Source: Thiohalobacter sp. IOR34 (lineage in GTDB: Bacteria; Pseudomonadota; Gammaproteobacteria; Thiohalobacterales; Thiohalobacteraceae). From it: a stretch of DNA of 64,000 bases. The translations under genes were made by a program, and so were the position numbers. The DNA lies in the NCBI RefSeq assembly GCF_030406045.1, contig NZ_CP128988.1, positions 1,957,438 through 2,021,437 on the forward strand, given 5' to 3'. The notes below the pieces were generated by a model. It was not told where the DNA came from, did not search any database, and was given only the letters and a program-made list of their open reading frames with translations. Shown piece by piece: positions 1 to 9,987 of the stretch; the first letter of the stretch is position 1, and each line of letters starts with the position of its first letter.

Positions 1-1
1 C

Positions 2-538
2 AAGGCGGGCATCTCGACGTCGAAGGTCGAGCTGGATCCCCTGTATCGGATCGACGACGACTATGTCCAGGGATATATCGATGCCGAGGCGGAAGGCATC
101 GAACACTATGCGCTGGAGGATATCAGGGACTACTTTCTAGCCTCCGGCTTCCGGGACGATCTGCTGGTCTACGTCCAGCCTTCGACGGATGATTTTCAAC
201 CACTGGGCGATGGCCTGCGGATCAACTTCTCCGCCGACAGGCCGCGGGTGGAGATCATGTCGCCCATGGACCTGGCCGAGGAATACCGCCGGGCGGACAG
301 CGAAGGTCCGCGGCAACTGATGATCCGGGTGAGAAGGGACCCGCTCTGGCAGGTCGTGTCGAAAGGCCTTCCCTGGGAAGACCTCAGCATTGGCTTCCAG
401 TGCCGTGTCGAGAGAAAGCCGGACGTCTACAATTCGGATTTCTGGTTCCACTTCACCAATGTCTACATCGGCGGCGCGGTGGAAACCCCTGTTGCAGGAA
501 CCGCATCCGGGAGGCAACAGCGGATCGGCAGCAGCTGA
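2..538 (+). CDS. 3' part of an unrecognised protein, truncated by the window edge
   Basis: An open frame runs from the first bases to a TGA at 536-538, giving about 178 residues with no start in the window. The sequence is acidic and aromatic-rich (for example DFWFHFTNVYIGG near the end) and looks soluble; I see no signal peptide or membrane segment. The ATG at 248 is internal to this longer frame and should not be taken as the start. I do not recognise the family. It lies outside the tRNA-fragment-bounded island that begins near 658, so it may belong to the chromosome or to an older neighbouring insertion. Confidence 0.55.
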   Translation, partial: KAGISTSKVELDPLYRIDDDYVQGYIDAEAEGIEHYALEDIRDYFLASGFRDDLLVYVQPSTDDFQPLGDGLRINFSADRPRVEIMSPMDLAEEYRRADSEGPRQLMIRVRRDPLWQVVSKGLPWEDLSIGFQCRVERKPDVYNSDFWFHFTNVYIGGAVETPVAGTASGRQQRIGSS

Positions 539-657
539 GGCGATTCCCTGTGAGCGAGGGGCAGGTCGCGATTCATCGCCCATGCCGATCACTGATTGGG
601 GAATGGTGATTCTATCGGGGAGCGGTCAGCGGCGAACACCGTAACCGTTTGAAAAAA

Positions 658-702
658 TGGCGCGCCCGGCACGATTCGAACGTGCGACCGCCTGGTTCGT
701 AG
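658..702 (-). repeat. tRNA-Arg(ACG) 3'-half fragment, attachment-site remnant (copy 1)
   Basis: Read on the minus strand, this is an anticodon loop CTACGAA (anticodon ACG, Arg), the 3' anticodon stem, a T arm with GTTCGAATC, an acceptor strand and an encoded CCA. The 5' half of the tRNA is absent: bases beyond 702 cannot pair with the anticodon stem. Integrating elements commonly leave such 3' tRNA fragments as att sites. A second fragment of the same length lies at 9943-9987. Confidence 0.7.
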
Positions 703-832
703 TTAGCAGATTAAATCGTAACTAGCTGTTTCTATTAACATATTCCGGATCGCCCGTTGCCCATTTTGCCCCACAATGCAGGACAATGCATAACCAATCC
801 CCGCAAAAGTCCCGCAAGGATTTTCGTACCCG

Positions 833-1804
833 CTACAACGATCCGCGGTGTTTCCGGATATTGAGAGCCTTCCACTGAAGCTGGGGATGCTGCCTGATAC
901 GCTCCGCCAACTCACCGTCGCCTGTCAGCAGTTCAGGAACGATCTCGCCACGCTCCAGCACCCGTTCCAGAAATTCGCGCTCGTGTGCCTCGAACGGCAG
1001 TACCATGGCCAGTCGCTCCCGGCATTCATCGACCAGCCGATCCATCCAGGCGCCCAGAACCTCCCGCTCGGGCACAGCATCCTCACGTAAAACGGGGAGC
1101 AGCTGTTGCTGCAGTTCCCGATAATCACAGCGGATGTCGGCCGGTGAGACGGCCCGCCAATCCTTGCGATTGCATGCGCCGTAGACGACAAACCCCAGCC
1201 TCAGCTTGTCACGATCGAGATTGCCAAACCTGAGCAACGCATGGGCATCGAAGAGATCCCGGCTGGCCTGTCTCGACAAGAGCGCCGCCAGCTTGCCGGC
1301 GGCGAGTTCGTGGAGATCGAGGATCGGTATGTCTTTCGCCTGGAATGTTCCTACGGGCCGTGAGTCCCGTCGTTGAATGGGCCATAGCGGTACCCTCAAG
1401 GTGAAGACCACGTCGATCTCCAGGTTGGCATTGCGCCCCAGGGCGTTGGTGTAGGCGAGCCGCCACTTTCCCCCGGCATGGGCTTCCGGCTGCCGGCGGA
1501 TACCAAACCCTTCCCGACTGCACACGGCCATGATGGCCTGTTCGATCTGCTTTCGTTCGGCCTGCATACCCGCACGATCGACCGCCCCCACATAGTTCAG
1601 GTCGATGTCCACCGACAATCGGGGAAGATCGAAGATGAAGAGGTTGAGCGCCGTCCCACCTTTCAGGACGACCCGATCCTTGAGGTAAGGATGTCGTTGG
1701 AAGGCGTTCAGCAAACCGATCAGGCGAATCACCTTGTCCAGGGTCTCTGGTGGAAAACCAGTGGCGGCCGCCTCGGACTGGAGTTCTTGCAAAGTAAGGT
1801 TCAC
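833..1804 (-). CDS. abiEii: AbiEii/AbiGii-type nucleotidyltransferase toxin
   Basis: The 323-residue protein has the nucleotidyltransferase core of AbiEii toxins: a KGGTALNLF segment around residues 48-56, followed by SVDIDLNYVG with the paired acidic metal ligands, and further acidic positions near LEIDVVF. AbiE is a toxin-antitoxin module that aborts phage infection; related toxins transfer nucleotides to tRNA acceptor ends. The start overlaps the upstream abiEi stop by four bases (1801-1804), indicating translational coupling. It sits in the same island as the Wadjet locus, which supports a defence role. Confidence 0.88.
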   Translation of the reverse strand: MNLTLQELQSEAAATGFPPETLDKVIRLIGLLNAFQRHPYLKDRVVLKGGTALNLFIFDLPRLSVDIDLNYVGAVDRAGMQAERKQIEQAIMAVCSREGFGIRRQPEAHAGGKWRLAYTNALGRNANLEIDVVFTLRVPLWPIQRRDSRPVGTFQAKDIPILDLHELAAGKLAALLSRQASRDLFDAHALLRFGNLDRDKLRLGFVVYGACNRKDWRAVSPADIRCDYRELQQQLLPVLREDAVPEREVLGAWMDRLVDECRERLAMVLPFEAHEREFLERVLERGEIVPELLTGDGELAERIRQHPQLQWKALNIRKHRGSL

Positions 1805-2607
1805 GCGACCTCCTCCCAGGCCCGTTCGAGAACGGCGGGGGGTACGATCAGGTTCCAGGAGGCCACCAGCTTCCCGGGCTCTCGCCGGCTACGCTCCAGG
1901 TAACAGGGCTGTTTGGGTACGTGCTTGCGCAACCTGTCCAGATGCGCCTCCTCCACCATCAGGGCATCGCGATGCTGCTCCAGAAAGAACCCCACCTTGG
2001 CCGCCACCGTTGCGCTCTTCAGTAACAGTGCATACTGAACCACCTGTCCCAGATCGAAATACTCCACCCCCTCCAGGGACCGCCAGACTTCCTCCCATCC
2101 TCCACCCAGATCGGGCCGGGCCAGCACATCCACCAGTGTCCGTTCCAGGCTGGTGACGCGAACCTGTCCACCGCCATGGCTTCGGATCTCGACACCGAAG
2201 TCTTCGGCCTGCTGTTCCAGCAAGGCCTTGGGAAAGGGCGTGGCGATGAACGCCTGGCCCTGGAAGCTGAAAGGCTGACGCGCCCGCCGGCTGAGATAGG
2301 GGAATCGGTGATGAACAGAATGGGCCCTGCCGTGAAACTGCAAGGCACTGTGATAGGCCAGCACGGCATCATCGGTGAGATGGCATGCCAGCAGGTAAGG
2401 ATCCACCGGATAGTCCCCGGGACGGAAACCACGGGGAACCACGGCATACAGCCCCCGCCGGATGCGCAGCAGGTGTCCCGCCTTGACGTGATAGGCCAGC
2501 AAGGCCTCGCGGGTCTTCTTGCTGCCGGTCCCCGTTTCCGTCAGGAAGGCGGCGAATTCCTCGTGCCGGAAAACAGGGTGTTCGTCGAAGAAATCCTGGG
2601 TTTTCAT
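1801..2607 (-). CDS. abiEi: AbiEi-type antitoxin/repressor
   Basis: This 268-residue protein matches the AbiEi arrangement: an N-terminal winged-helix DNA-binding region (DEHPVFRHEEFAAFL onward) and a larger C-terminal antitoxin domain. It precedes the toxin gene with a four-base overlap. AbiEi proteins neutralise AbiEii and repress their own promoter by binding inverted repeats; a promoter with inverted repeats lies directly upstream at 2617-2673. The start at 2607 is the first ATG after that promoter. Confidence 0.87.
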   Translation of the reverse strand: MKTQDFFDEHPVFRHEEFAAFLTETGTGSKKTREALLAYHVKAGHLLRIRRGLYAVVPRGFRPGDYPVDPYLLACHLTDDAVLAYHSALQFHGRAHSVHHRFPYLSRRARQPFSFQGQAFIATPFPKALLEQQAEDFGVEIRSHGGGQVRVTSLERTLVDVLARPDLGGGWEEVWRSLEGVEYFDLGQVVQYALLLKSATVAAKVGFFLEQHRDALMVEEAHLDRLRKHVPKQPCYLERSRREPGKLVASWNLIVPPAVLERAWEEVA

Positions 2608-2616
2608 GGCCTAAAC

Positions 2617-2673
2617 TTGACAATAATTTTATTTACACCTAATTAATTTAGGTGCTCACATATTAATTGTCAA
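2617..2673 (-). promoter_or_regulatory. abiE promoter with nested inverted repeats (operator)
   Basis: On the minus strand a consensus -35 TTGACA (2668-2673) is followed after 17 bases by a -10-like TAAATT (2645-2650). The -10 is covered by an inverted repeat, CACCTAA (2636-2642) and TTAGGTG (2648-2654). An outer pair, TTGACAAT (2617-2624) and ATTGTCAA (2666-2673), spans the whole promoter. This fits autorepression by AbiEi. It also lies just past the jetD stop codon. Confidence 0.7.
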
Positions 2674-2688
2674 TATTCATTTGCCTCG

Positions 2689-3870
2689 TCAGGCGACATA
2701 GGCCTCCTGGTCTACGAAACAGCCTGAGCGGCGCAGGAAGGGCAGCAACTGCGTATCGGCGAAGGGGCAGCCGGTTTCCGATACCCCCGCCTGCTGCCCG
2801 CCCTTGTGGACATCCTCATCGGCGGCGTGCCCCTCCCCCCGCCGGGCGCGGTCGAGCAGCACCCGGTAACCGGGTTCCCAGGCGCGGGTGCCCACGAAGA
2901 TCTCCCGCAGCGCGCGCAGAATATCCATGGCGGCGAAATCCAGATCACCGAAGAACCAGGTCTGCAACTGGCATGCAGGATCCATCCAGGCGCGCGCCAG
3001 CCGCTCAAGCCCCCGCGGATCGGATGCCAGGGAAGCGTGCATCGACACCCCCTCGGCCGAGCGCAGCCGCTTGGCGGCGCCCATGAAACCCGAAATCCAG
3101 ACCACGGCCAGGCGGTCGGGATCGACATCGGGCAACCGCCCACGCACGGCACTGTGATAGGTGGTCTCGTTTTCGATGAACAGCAGCCCCTCCCAGGCCG
3201 GCCCCGGTACGTGGACGTTGATCAGCACCGGTTTTTCGGGAAACGCCTCCGGATCATCAAGCAGGTGGGTGACGGCCTCGCGACGCGTGTCCAGCAGTTT
3301 CGATATGCCCCAGAAGACCGTGGCGGAGGCCTCGCGGAGATACAGGGAACGATCCAGATCCATCAGCAGCGCAAGCCGCTCGGACACATTGACCGCCGAG
3401 CGGCCCGCCACCTTCACGGGCTGGCGCAGAAACCCGGATAACCGTTCCTCCGGCAGACGCAGTCGCCCGAGCGCCTCCCTCCAGAGATCGCGTTCCGATT
3501 TTCCATTCACTGGCCGTCCCAGCGCTTTGCGGATGACAAACTCGCCTGCGGGAGTCAGAACGATCCGGGGTTCGGCATCGAAAGGTGCCATGTTCGCGGG
3601 CCGGCGTTTGGGCAGCCGCAGTTCGATCCAACCCTGGCCGGCGATCGCCTCCAGCAAGGACCAGGCGAATTCCCGGTCCGGCGTCTTGCTCGTATCGAAG
3701 AAAACCGGCGTCTTGTCCACCTTGAGCCGTAGCTGGGGAGGGCGCTCCCGCTGTGCCATGGGCTGCCGATCCACGAGATCGATTAGACGATGCAACACAT
3801 CGGCGATGGCCGGCTCGCCCGCCCAGAGCTTCAGCTGTCCGCGGCTCTCGTCGTCATGGCCTGCGCTCAT
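2689..3870 (-). CDS. jetD: Wadjet JetD, Toprim-type nuclease subunit
   Basis: The 393-residue protein matches JetD (MksG-like, DUF2220/DUF3322). An N-terminal DNA-binding and arm region precedes a C-terminal Toprim fold with the metal-binding glutamate in FIENETTY (about residue 240) and the acidic pair in FFGDLDFAAMD (about residue 320). In Wadjet, JetD cleaves circular DNA sensed by the JetABC SMC-like motor. Here jetD is divergent from jetABC with a 68-bp gap rather than being the last gene of one operon, so expression of nuclease and motor may be separately controlled. Confidence 0.85.
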   Translation of the reverse strand: MSAGHDDESRGQLKLWAGEPAIADVLHRLIDLVDRQPMAQRERPPQLRLKVDKTPVFFDTSKTPDREFAWSLLEAIAGQGWIELRLPKRRPANMAPFDAEPRIVLTPAGEFVIRKALGRPVNGKSERDLWREALGRLRLPEERLSGFLRQPVKVAGRSAVNVSERLALLMDLDRSLYLREASATVFWGISKLLDTRREAVTHLLDDPEAFPEKPVLINVHVPGPAWEGLLFIENETTYHSAVRGRLPDVDPDRLAVVWISGFMGAAKRLRSAEGVSMHASLASDPRGLERLARAWMDPACQLQTWFFGDLDFAAMDILRALREIFVGTRAWEPGYRVLLDRARRGEGHAADEDVHKGGQQAGVSETGCPFADTQLLPFLRRSGCFVDQEAYVA

Positions 3871-3938
3871 GGTTTCATATCCTCGTCGTTCAGCGAAATC
3901 GGGTATGATGAAACAGGATACCAGCCTCCGGGTTTGTC

Positions 3939-5399
3939 ATGGACGCCTTGTTCGACATCGTCGGTTCCGATTTCTTCAAGCCCCTGACCGGCAAGCACCG
4001 TGCACTCTATGCCGACTGCATCACCGCCTTGTTCGAACGGCTGCACGGCCCCTACGCCGACTACCGGGTCAATATCACCCAACGTGAATTGCGCGAGCTT
4101 TTCCATCCGCTGGTCGCCACTCATGTGGACCAGACGATCTCGGCAATACCCGACGAAGAGCCTGACCTGGTAGGCCGGGAATCGGATCGCGCCCGTGCCG
4201 TCATCCGCCGCCTGGTGGAAACCGGCTGGCTGGAGACCCGGCTGGACAAGGGCACCATGCTCTCGGTCTACGGCCTCTCCCGCCCCGGCAAGGCGCTGGC
4301 AGACACCCTCTACCGCCTGCAAGGCGGCGGTATGCGCACCATCCGGCGCAACGTGCGTTCCACCCGCAATTCCCTGGAAGCCTATGTGCGCAGCGAAGGG
4401 CGGGAGCCCTACGAGCTGCTAGACGCCTTCGACGCCGCCCAGCGCATCATGTCGGACCTGAGCGACGACATCGACGCTCTGGAATTGCAACGCCGCAAAT
4501 TGACCGAAGACGTGGCGCGCAGCCGGGGAGAGGGCATTGGTGAAATCCTCCACGAGCTGCGCCTGCGGCTGCCGGAGGTGACCCGCAAGTTCACGGCGGA
4601 ATCCGTCGTCCAGCACCGCGGCCATATCGAGTCCCTGCTGGATGCCATCGAACACTGGTCACCCGAACGGCGCGAGACCGCCGACCGCGCCATCCTCGCG
4701 GCCCAGCCCGTCTTGGAAAACGAGCTGCTGGCGGGCGAATCCGCGCTCTGTTGGCTGACCGGAAACATCCGCGAGCGGGTCACGGCGGCCATGGAGGTCA
4801 AGATGCCGGAACTGCGCGAGGCGGTCTCCAATTTCGGCCGCCGCATTCAGCTCATCGTCATGCAGCAATCGGCCCTGGCCACCCAGGGCCGCGACACGAC
4901 GGCACACCTGATAGAGAGGCTGAAACGGCAGCCGCGCGACCGGCAGGAGGCCCTGTTGAGCCGCTTGGCCGGCGCCATGTTCCCCTTGCGGGTCCGGCTG
5001 CCCGACCCAGAACGGGTCACAGTGAAGGAACGCGCGGTGCGGCGCAAGCCCATCGATACCGGCCTGGCGCAGCCGCGTCTGACGCGGGAGGAACGGCGCC
5101 AGGCCCACATCCAGCAGGCCCTGGAGACCGCCTTCGCCCTGACGGAGCAGGAGGTCGACGCCTACGTGCTGGAGCAGATGGGCGCGGCCCGGGCCATGAG
5201 CCTGCGCCACTTCCGGGTCACCAATGCCCTGGAGCTGCTGGCACTGTCCCACAGCATCGAGGTAGCTGCCCACAGGGACACCGGCTACGAGTGGGACATC
5301 GTGCCGGAGCACGACGAACAGGGCGGTATCCGCTGGTTCGACACCGGTTACGGCCGCATGCAGGCCTTCACCCTCAAGCGCCGAGGCGGCACATCATGA
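3939..5399 (+). CDS. jetA: Wadjet JetA, kleisin-like subunit
   Basis: The 486-residue protein corresponds to JetA (MksF-like), the kleisin subunit that links the SMC heads. The N-terminal third looks like a winged-helix module, the middle is rich in charged helices (DLSDDIDALELQRRKL), and the C-terminus ends in a second likely winged helix. Its TGA overlaps the jetB ATG (5396-5399), so the genes are coupled. Family membership is inferred from gene order, size and partners as much as from motifs. Confidence 0.82.
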   Translation: MDALFDIVGSDFFKPLTGKHRALYADCITALFERLHGPYADYRVNITQRELRELFHPLVATHVDQTISAIPDEEPDLVGRESDRARAVIRRLVETGWLETRLDKGTMLSVYGLSRPGKALADTLYRLQGGGMRTIRRNVRSTRNSLEAYVRSEGREPYELLDAFDAAQRIMSDLSDDIDALELQRRKLTEDVARSRGEGIGEILHELRLRLPEVTRKFTAESVVQHRGHIESLLDAIEHWSPERRETADRAILAAQPVLENELLAGESALCWLTGNIRERVTAAMEVKMPELREAVSNFGRRIQLIVMQQSALATQGRDTTAHLIERLKRQPRDRQEALLSRLAGAMFPLRVRLPDPERVTVKERAVRRKPIDTGLAQPRLTREERRQAHIQQALETAFALTEQEVDAYVLEQMGAARAMSLRHFRVTNALELLALSHSIEVAAHRDTGYEWDIVPEHDEQGGIRWFDTGYGRMQAFTLKRRGGTS

Positions 5400-6067
5400 G
5401 CGTCTTTCTCGATGCCTTTCATGAGGCCCTGGACGCCACGCCCCTGCGCGGTGAACGGTCCTTTCAGGCCATCATCCACCGCCTGCTGGAACACGGCATC
5501 ATCGTCGCGGATGATTCCGAGGTGGAGCGCCAGTTGTACGAGCAGGCGGTTTCCGCCTTCCCCCTGTTGCGGGACTGGTTCGAAATCGCCGGGCTGCGCC
5601 TGGCCCACTACCGGGAATTCCGCTACCTGCGCCTCTACCCGCCGGGCGCGCGTATCCCGGGCGTCCACCAGGACGATGAGGAACACCTCGACGCCACCGC
5701 CCTACGCGAGCGCTATACCCCGATGGAAGCACGCCTGTTACTGGTGCTGCGCGCGCTCTATGACCAGGCCCTGGCGCTGGGCAACCTGGGCGACCGGGGC
5801 GAGGCCAGCCTGCCGCTGGAGGAAGTGTTCACCGCCATGAACACCATGATGAACACGCCCATGCCGGAGGCCGCCGGCGAACGCGACCGGCTCTTCAAGC
5901 GTCTCAAGCGTCTCAAGGCCATCGACTATGTCAGCAGCGACGCCCCGGAGTCGGAACGCTGGCTCGCCATTCGCCCCATGATCACCACCCTGGTGAGCGG
6001 TGACCTGCTGGCGGACGCCATCCAGTACCTGGAAGAGACGGCTACGAACGACGGCGAAGCGGACTGA
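5396..6067 (+). CDS. jetB: Wadjet JetB, MksE-like subunit
   Basis: This 223-residue protein fits JetB (MksE/KITE-like), the small winged-helix subunit that binds the kleisin. The ATG at 5396 overlaps the jetA stop and the stop at 6065-6067 is one base from the jetC ATG. Features include an HxDDEEHLDATALRERYTP block and a helical C-terminus. Size and position between kleisin and SMC-like ATPase are standard for the JetABC core. Confidence 0.83.
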   Translation: MSVFLDAFHEALDATPLRGERSFQAIIHRLLEHGIIVADDSEVERQLYEQAVSAFPLLRDWFEIAGLRLAHYREFRYLRLYPPGARIPGVHQDDEEHLDATALRERYTPMEARLLLVLRALYDQALALGNLGDRGEASLPLEEVFTAMNTMMNTPMPEAAGERDRLFKRLKRLKAIDYVSSDAPESERWLAIRPMITTLVSGDLLADAIQYLEETATNDGEAD

Positions 6068-6068
6068 G

Positions 6069-9000
6069 ATGTACATCGACCAAGTAATCACCGTCAACTG
6101 GGGCGCCCTGCCCAACCGCGAATACGCAATGGGGCCGCTGACCCTGTTCACCGGCGGCAACGGCACCGGCAAGACCACGCTGGCCGACGCCATCCAGACG
6201 GTGATGACGGCGGCCCGCGACACCTTCTACAAGTTCAACCCCGGCCAGGACGAAAGCTCGCAGCGGGGCCGCTATGGTAAGACCCCGCGTACACTCGCCT
6301 CCTACGTGCTCGGCGCCGACCGCAACCGGCTGGCCCGCCCCCAGGGCGCCCACGGCTACGTGGCGCTGGTGTTCCGCACCACGCCGGGCGTCGAGGCCGA
6401 GAGCGCCCCGTTCACCGCCCTCATCGGGGTCTCCGCCGATCTCGGCATCGAGGGCAAAAGGCGAGCGCCGCGCACCATCGACCAGGTCAACCTCATTCTG
6501 CCGGACATCGCCCTGGGCCTTAACGACTTGCTCGCCGACCGAGAACAGGACGGGGAAGACCATGTCGTACCCGTCGAGCGAATCGAAAATCACCTGAAGA
6601 AACGCTTCGGTTCCGCCGCCGTCCGCGTCTACCGGGACAAGATCGGCTATCTCAAGGCGCTGTGGGGCCACCTGCGCAATCCCCAGGGCATGGCCGTGAG
6701 CGAGCGAGATGGAGACGGTACAGGCCACCCGCACCTGGTCGCGGCTGATGGCGCACAGCCCCATCGGTTCCATCAACGATTTCGTGCGCGACGAGATCCT
6801 GGAGCGGCGCGACGTCGCCAGCGCCCTGGACCACATGGTGCAGTCGGTGCAGACATTCAACCAGCTCAAGCAGCAGGCGGAGGAAGTCGAGGCCCAGACC
6901 GCCAGGCTGCGCCGCATCGAGCAGCATGGTGTACAGATCGAACGGGGTTACAAGGCCCTGGCGGAAAAACGGCTGCTGCTGGCGGAGACCGTCCTGTACC
7001 AACTGGAACAGAAACGCGATGCGACACACGAAGAAATCGAAAGCAGCCGGGCCGAACGGCGTGGCATCGGGCGTCGCCTGGCCGCGCTCGAATCCGAACT
7101 GCAGCAGGTGGACAAGGAACGTGTCGTCCTCCAGGCCGAGCGTGACGGCCATCCCGTGCTGGCCCAGAAGGGCGAGCTGGAAAAAGAGCTCGAAACCCTG
7201 CGTCAGGCGCAGTTCGATCAGACCTCGCAACTACTGAGCGCCCTGGAAACCGTACAGAAAAAACTCAATATCCTGCCGCAACTGAAATCCCTGGTGCCGG
7301 AGGGCGACGACGAACTGGCCAAAGGTCTGCTAGGACTCCTGCAGACGGGCGCGCCCTTGCAGGCACTCGATATCGGTGAGTACCGGCGTCACCTCATGGA
7401 GGTCATCCAGAAAGAGGCGGGGCTGTACCAGCCTGAGGCCTTCGCCGCCTTTGCCGAACGGGCCGGCGGCAGCCGGATCGACCGCCTGCTCGCGGACATC
7501 CGCGACCGGGTGAGCCGGCGCGGCGGTCTGGACGAACGGCAGCTCCTGCTGCAACAGCGGCTGCGCGACGAGCACCAGCGCCTGTCCGGAGAACTCAAGG
7601 AGACCGAGGCCCAACTCGACCGGCTGCAACGGGGCGAACCGCCCTTGCCCAGGGAGACGGAAGCCGCCCTGGCGCTGCTGCGCCGGGAACAGCCCGGCGC
7701 CCGGCCCCGGGTGCTCTGCGAGCTGATCGAGATGGCGTCAGGCTTCGAAGACTGGCAGCCGGTCATTGAGGCCTATCTGGGCAGAAACCGTTTCGTCATC
7801 CTGGTGGAACCCGAATACGAATCCAGCGCCACCCGGCTGTTGAAACAGCACCGGCTGCACCGCTGCAAGATCGTCCAGGGCGAACGGGCGCGTCGGGATG
7901 CCGCCCAACGCTCCGTAGAACCACACACCCTGCCAGCCTGCCTGAAGGTGGACGACCCCACGGCACTCGCTTATCTGCTCGGCACCTACGGCAACGTCAA
8001 GCTGGTCGGTGATATGGAGACGTTACGCTGGACCCCGCGCGGCATCATGAAAGAAGGCTTTGCCTCCAGCGGCTACACCCAGTTTCCCTGCCAGGCCCGC
8101 AACGACGAACTGACCTTTGGCCGGCAGGCCCGGCAATACCGGCTGGAAAGCCTGCGGGCCCGCAAACGGGAAACCGAAGAGACGCTGGCCCGCCTCGACG
8201 AACGGCTGGGCGCCCTCGGCCGCCTGGCCGACGGCCTCCACCTGCTGAAGACCGACACCGCCCTGGAGGAGATCGCCATCGGCCTGTACGAGCGGGCCGA
8301 ACGGATGACCCGGCTTCGCGACCGTATCGAGGCCCTGGACCTGGGCGAAGCCCAATCCCTGGAACGGCGCTACCAAGCCGCGCTGGAAAGGATGGAAGCG
8401 CTGCAAAAGGAAAAGGAAACCGCCATCGATCGCAAGGGGGCACTGGGCGAAAAGCTCAGGCAACTCGAAGAACGGCTGGCCGGACTGGAAAACGAACAGG
8501 CGGAAGCGCGCAAGGGACTGGAAGCGGCCCGCCGGATCGTCCTCGACCTCGCCCGGCCAGATTCGGATTACGATGCCGGGGCCGTCATTGAGGCGCTGGC
8601 CGCGCAGGCCCACCGGGACACGCCGGATACCGATGAGCTGCATGCGCGGATAGAAAACGAGCAAAAGCAGTTCAACGGCCACTGGCCCAACTACCGCAGC
8701 GCCATCCGGGAATACAACGCCGCGGTGCCATCCCGAGAGCAGGCCATTACATTGTCACCACAGGCGCTGGATACCAATACGCTGGAACACAATACCCGTT
8801 TCTTCATGTTCATGGCCATCCAGCACGAGGTCCGGGCGCGCCTGCACATGCTCGAAACCTCCATACTTAACGCCATCCGCGAACAGCTCGCCGACATCAA
8901 ACAGGAGATCGACAAGGCCGTCACCAACGACTTTGTCAACTTGGTGATGGCCAACATCCGCAGCGGCAGGCAGCAGATCGACGACCTCAACCGCACCCTC

Positions 9001-9750
9001 CAGCAGCACCGCTTCGGCGACGAGCAATATGAATTCATCGCCCACTACCGGGAAGGCCTCCACGGCGCCTACCGGCGTTTCTTCAAGGCCGTCGCCGACA
9101 AGTCACTGCTCAACGAGGATGCCTTCTCCATCTTCGACGACAGCCAGTTCGACGCCCAGGACATCCAAACCCGTGACGAGATCATGGACAAGCTGTTCCA
9201 GGGCAGGGACACCCGGGTCCGCGATGAGCTGCTGCGCATGGCCGACTACCGGGAGTATTTCGACTTCGATATCTACCGCGTGCATGAAGGCGAACGCATC
9301 TCCCTGGCCGAGGACGCCACCGGCAGCGGCGGTCAACTGGAAACCGCGGCCTACGCCATCCGCTCCGCTTCGGTGATCAACGCCTTCCGGTTGAACGACC
9401 GGCGCAGCCCGCGCCATTGCCGCTTCCTGCTCTTCGACGAGACCTTCGCCAAAACCGACGAACAACGCTCCGTGGAAATCCTCAAGCTGCTCACCCGCTC
9501 CCTGAAACTCCAGATCCTGTTCGTCGTGCCCTCGCGCTCGGCGGGTGTCTTCAAACCCATCCTCACCCACCAGCACGTCTTCACCAAGTTCAAATCGGTC
9601 AACGCACCGGGTGAGCTGAACGACCTGGTCGAAATCAAGTCGGAAATCCTGGACAACGAGAAAATCGCCAAGCTATGGGAGCAACACAAGGAAGAAGTCA
9701 TGCTCCAGGCCGCACTCGAATTCGACAACCTGGATACCGAAACGACCTGA
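6069..9750 (+). pseudogene. jetC: Wadjet JetC, SMC-like ATPase, with one frameshift
   Basis: JetC (MksB-like) is the DNA-translocating ATPase of Wadjet. The first segment (6069 to about 6705) carries the Walker A GGNGTGKTT near residue 31. The second (from 6709, 1013 residues) holds two long coiled-coil arms around a hinge region, the ABC signature SGGQLE and Walker B FLLFDETFAK near the end. The first frame fails just after GMAVSER; the second starts METVQATRTW and has a TGA at 6697-6699 upstream. Skipping one base near 6700-6708 joins them into a protein of about 1,225 residues. All other motifs are intact, so this is a recent mutation, a sequencing error or, less likely, two separate chains. 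Confidence 0.8.
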
Positions 9751-9942
9751 TTTCGGCCCACGCGCGGCCATACGCGGCCTGCATGCACAACCCCCTGTGG
9801 TCGGCATAAGACCCGGTTTTTGACCAGATGGTCGGACCAGAACCCAAGTTATTGATATGCCAGAACGATGAGCTGGCTGCGAAGACAACAGCAAGTCAGA
9901 ACGAGCGTGGAAAATCGTTCATAACTTACTGTTTTTATTGGA

Positions 9943-9987
9943 TGGCGCGCCCGGAAGGATTCGAACCTCCGACCACCTGGTTCGTAG
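9943..9987 (-). repeat. tRNA-Arg(ACG) 3'-half fragment, attachment-site remnant (copy 2)
   Basis: It has the same length and architecture as 658-702: TGGCGCGCCCGG at the left, GATTCGAAC in the middle and GGTTCGTAG at the right. Differences fall mainly in the T stem, where paired changes keep complementarity. Beyond 9987 the sequence only partly pairs with the anticodon stem, so this is also a 3' fragment. It marks the right border of the defence island and probably the left border of the ICE. Confidence 0.7.

Noticed and set aside
6696-6712. Programmed frameshift in jetC
   Set aside because: There is no slippery heptamer or downstream structure like the A8 site of the IS transposase; mutation or error is simpler.
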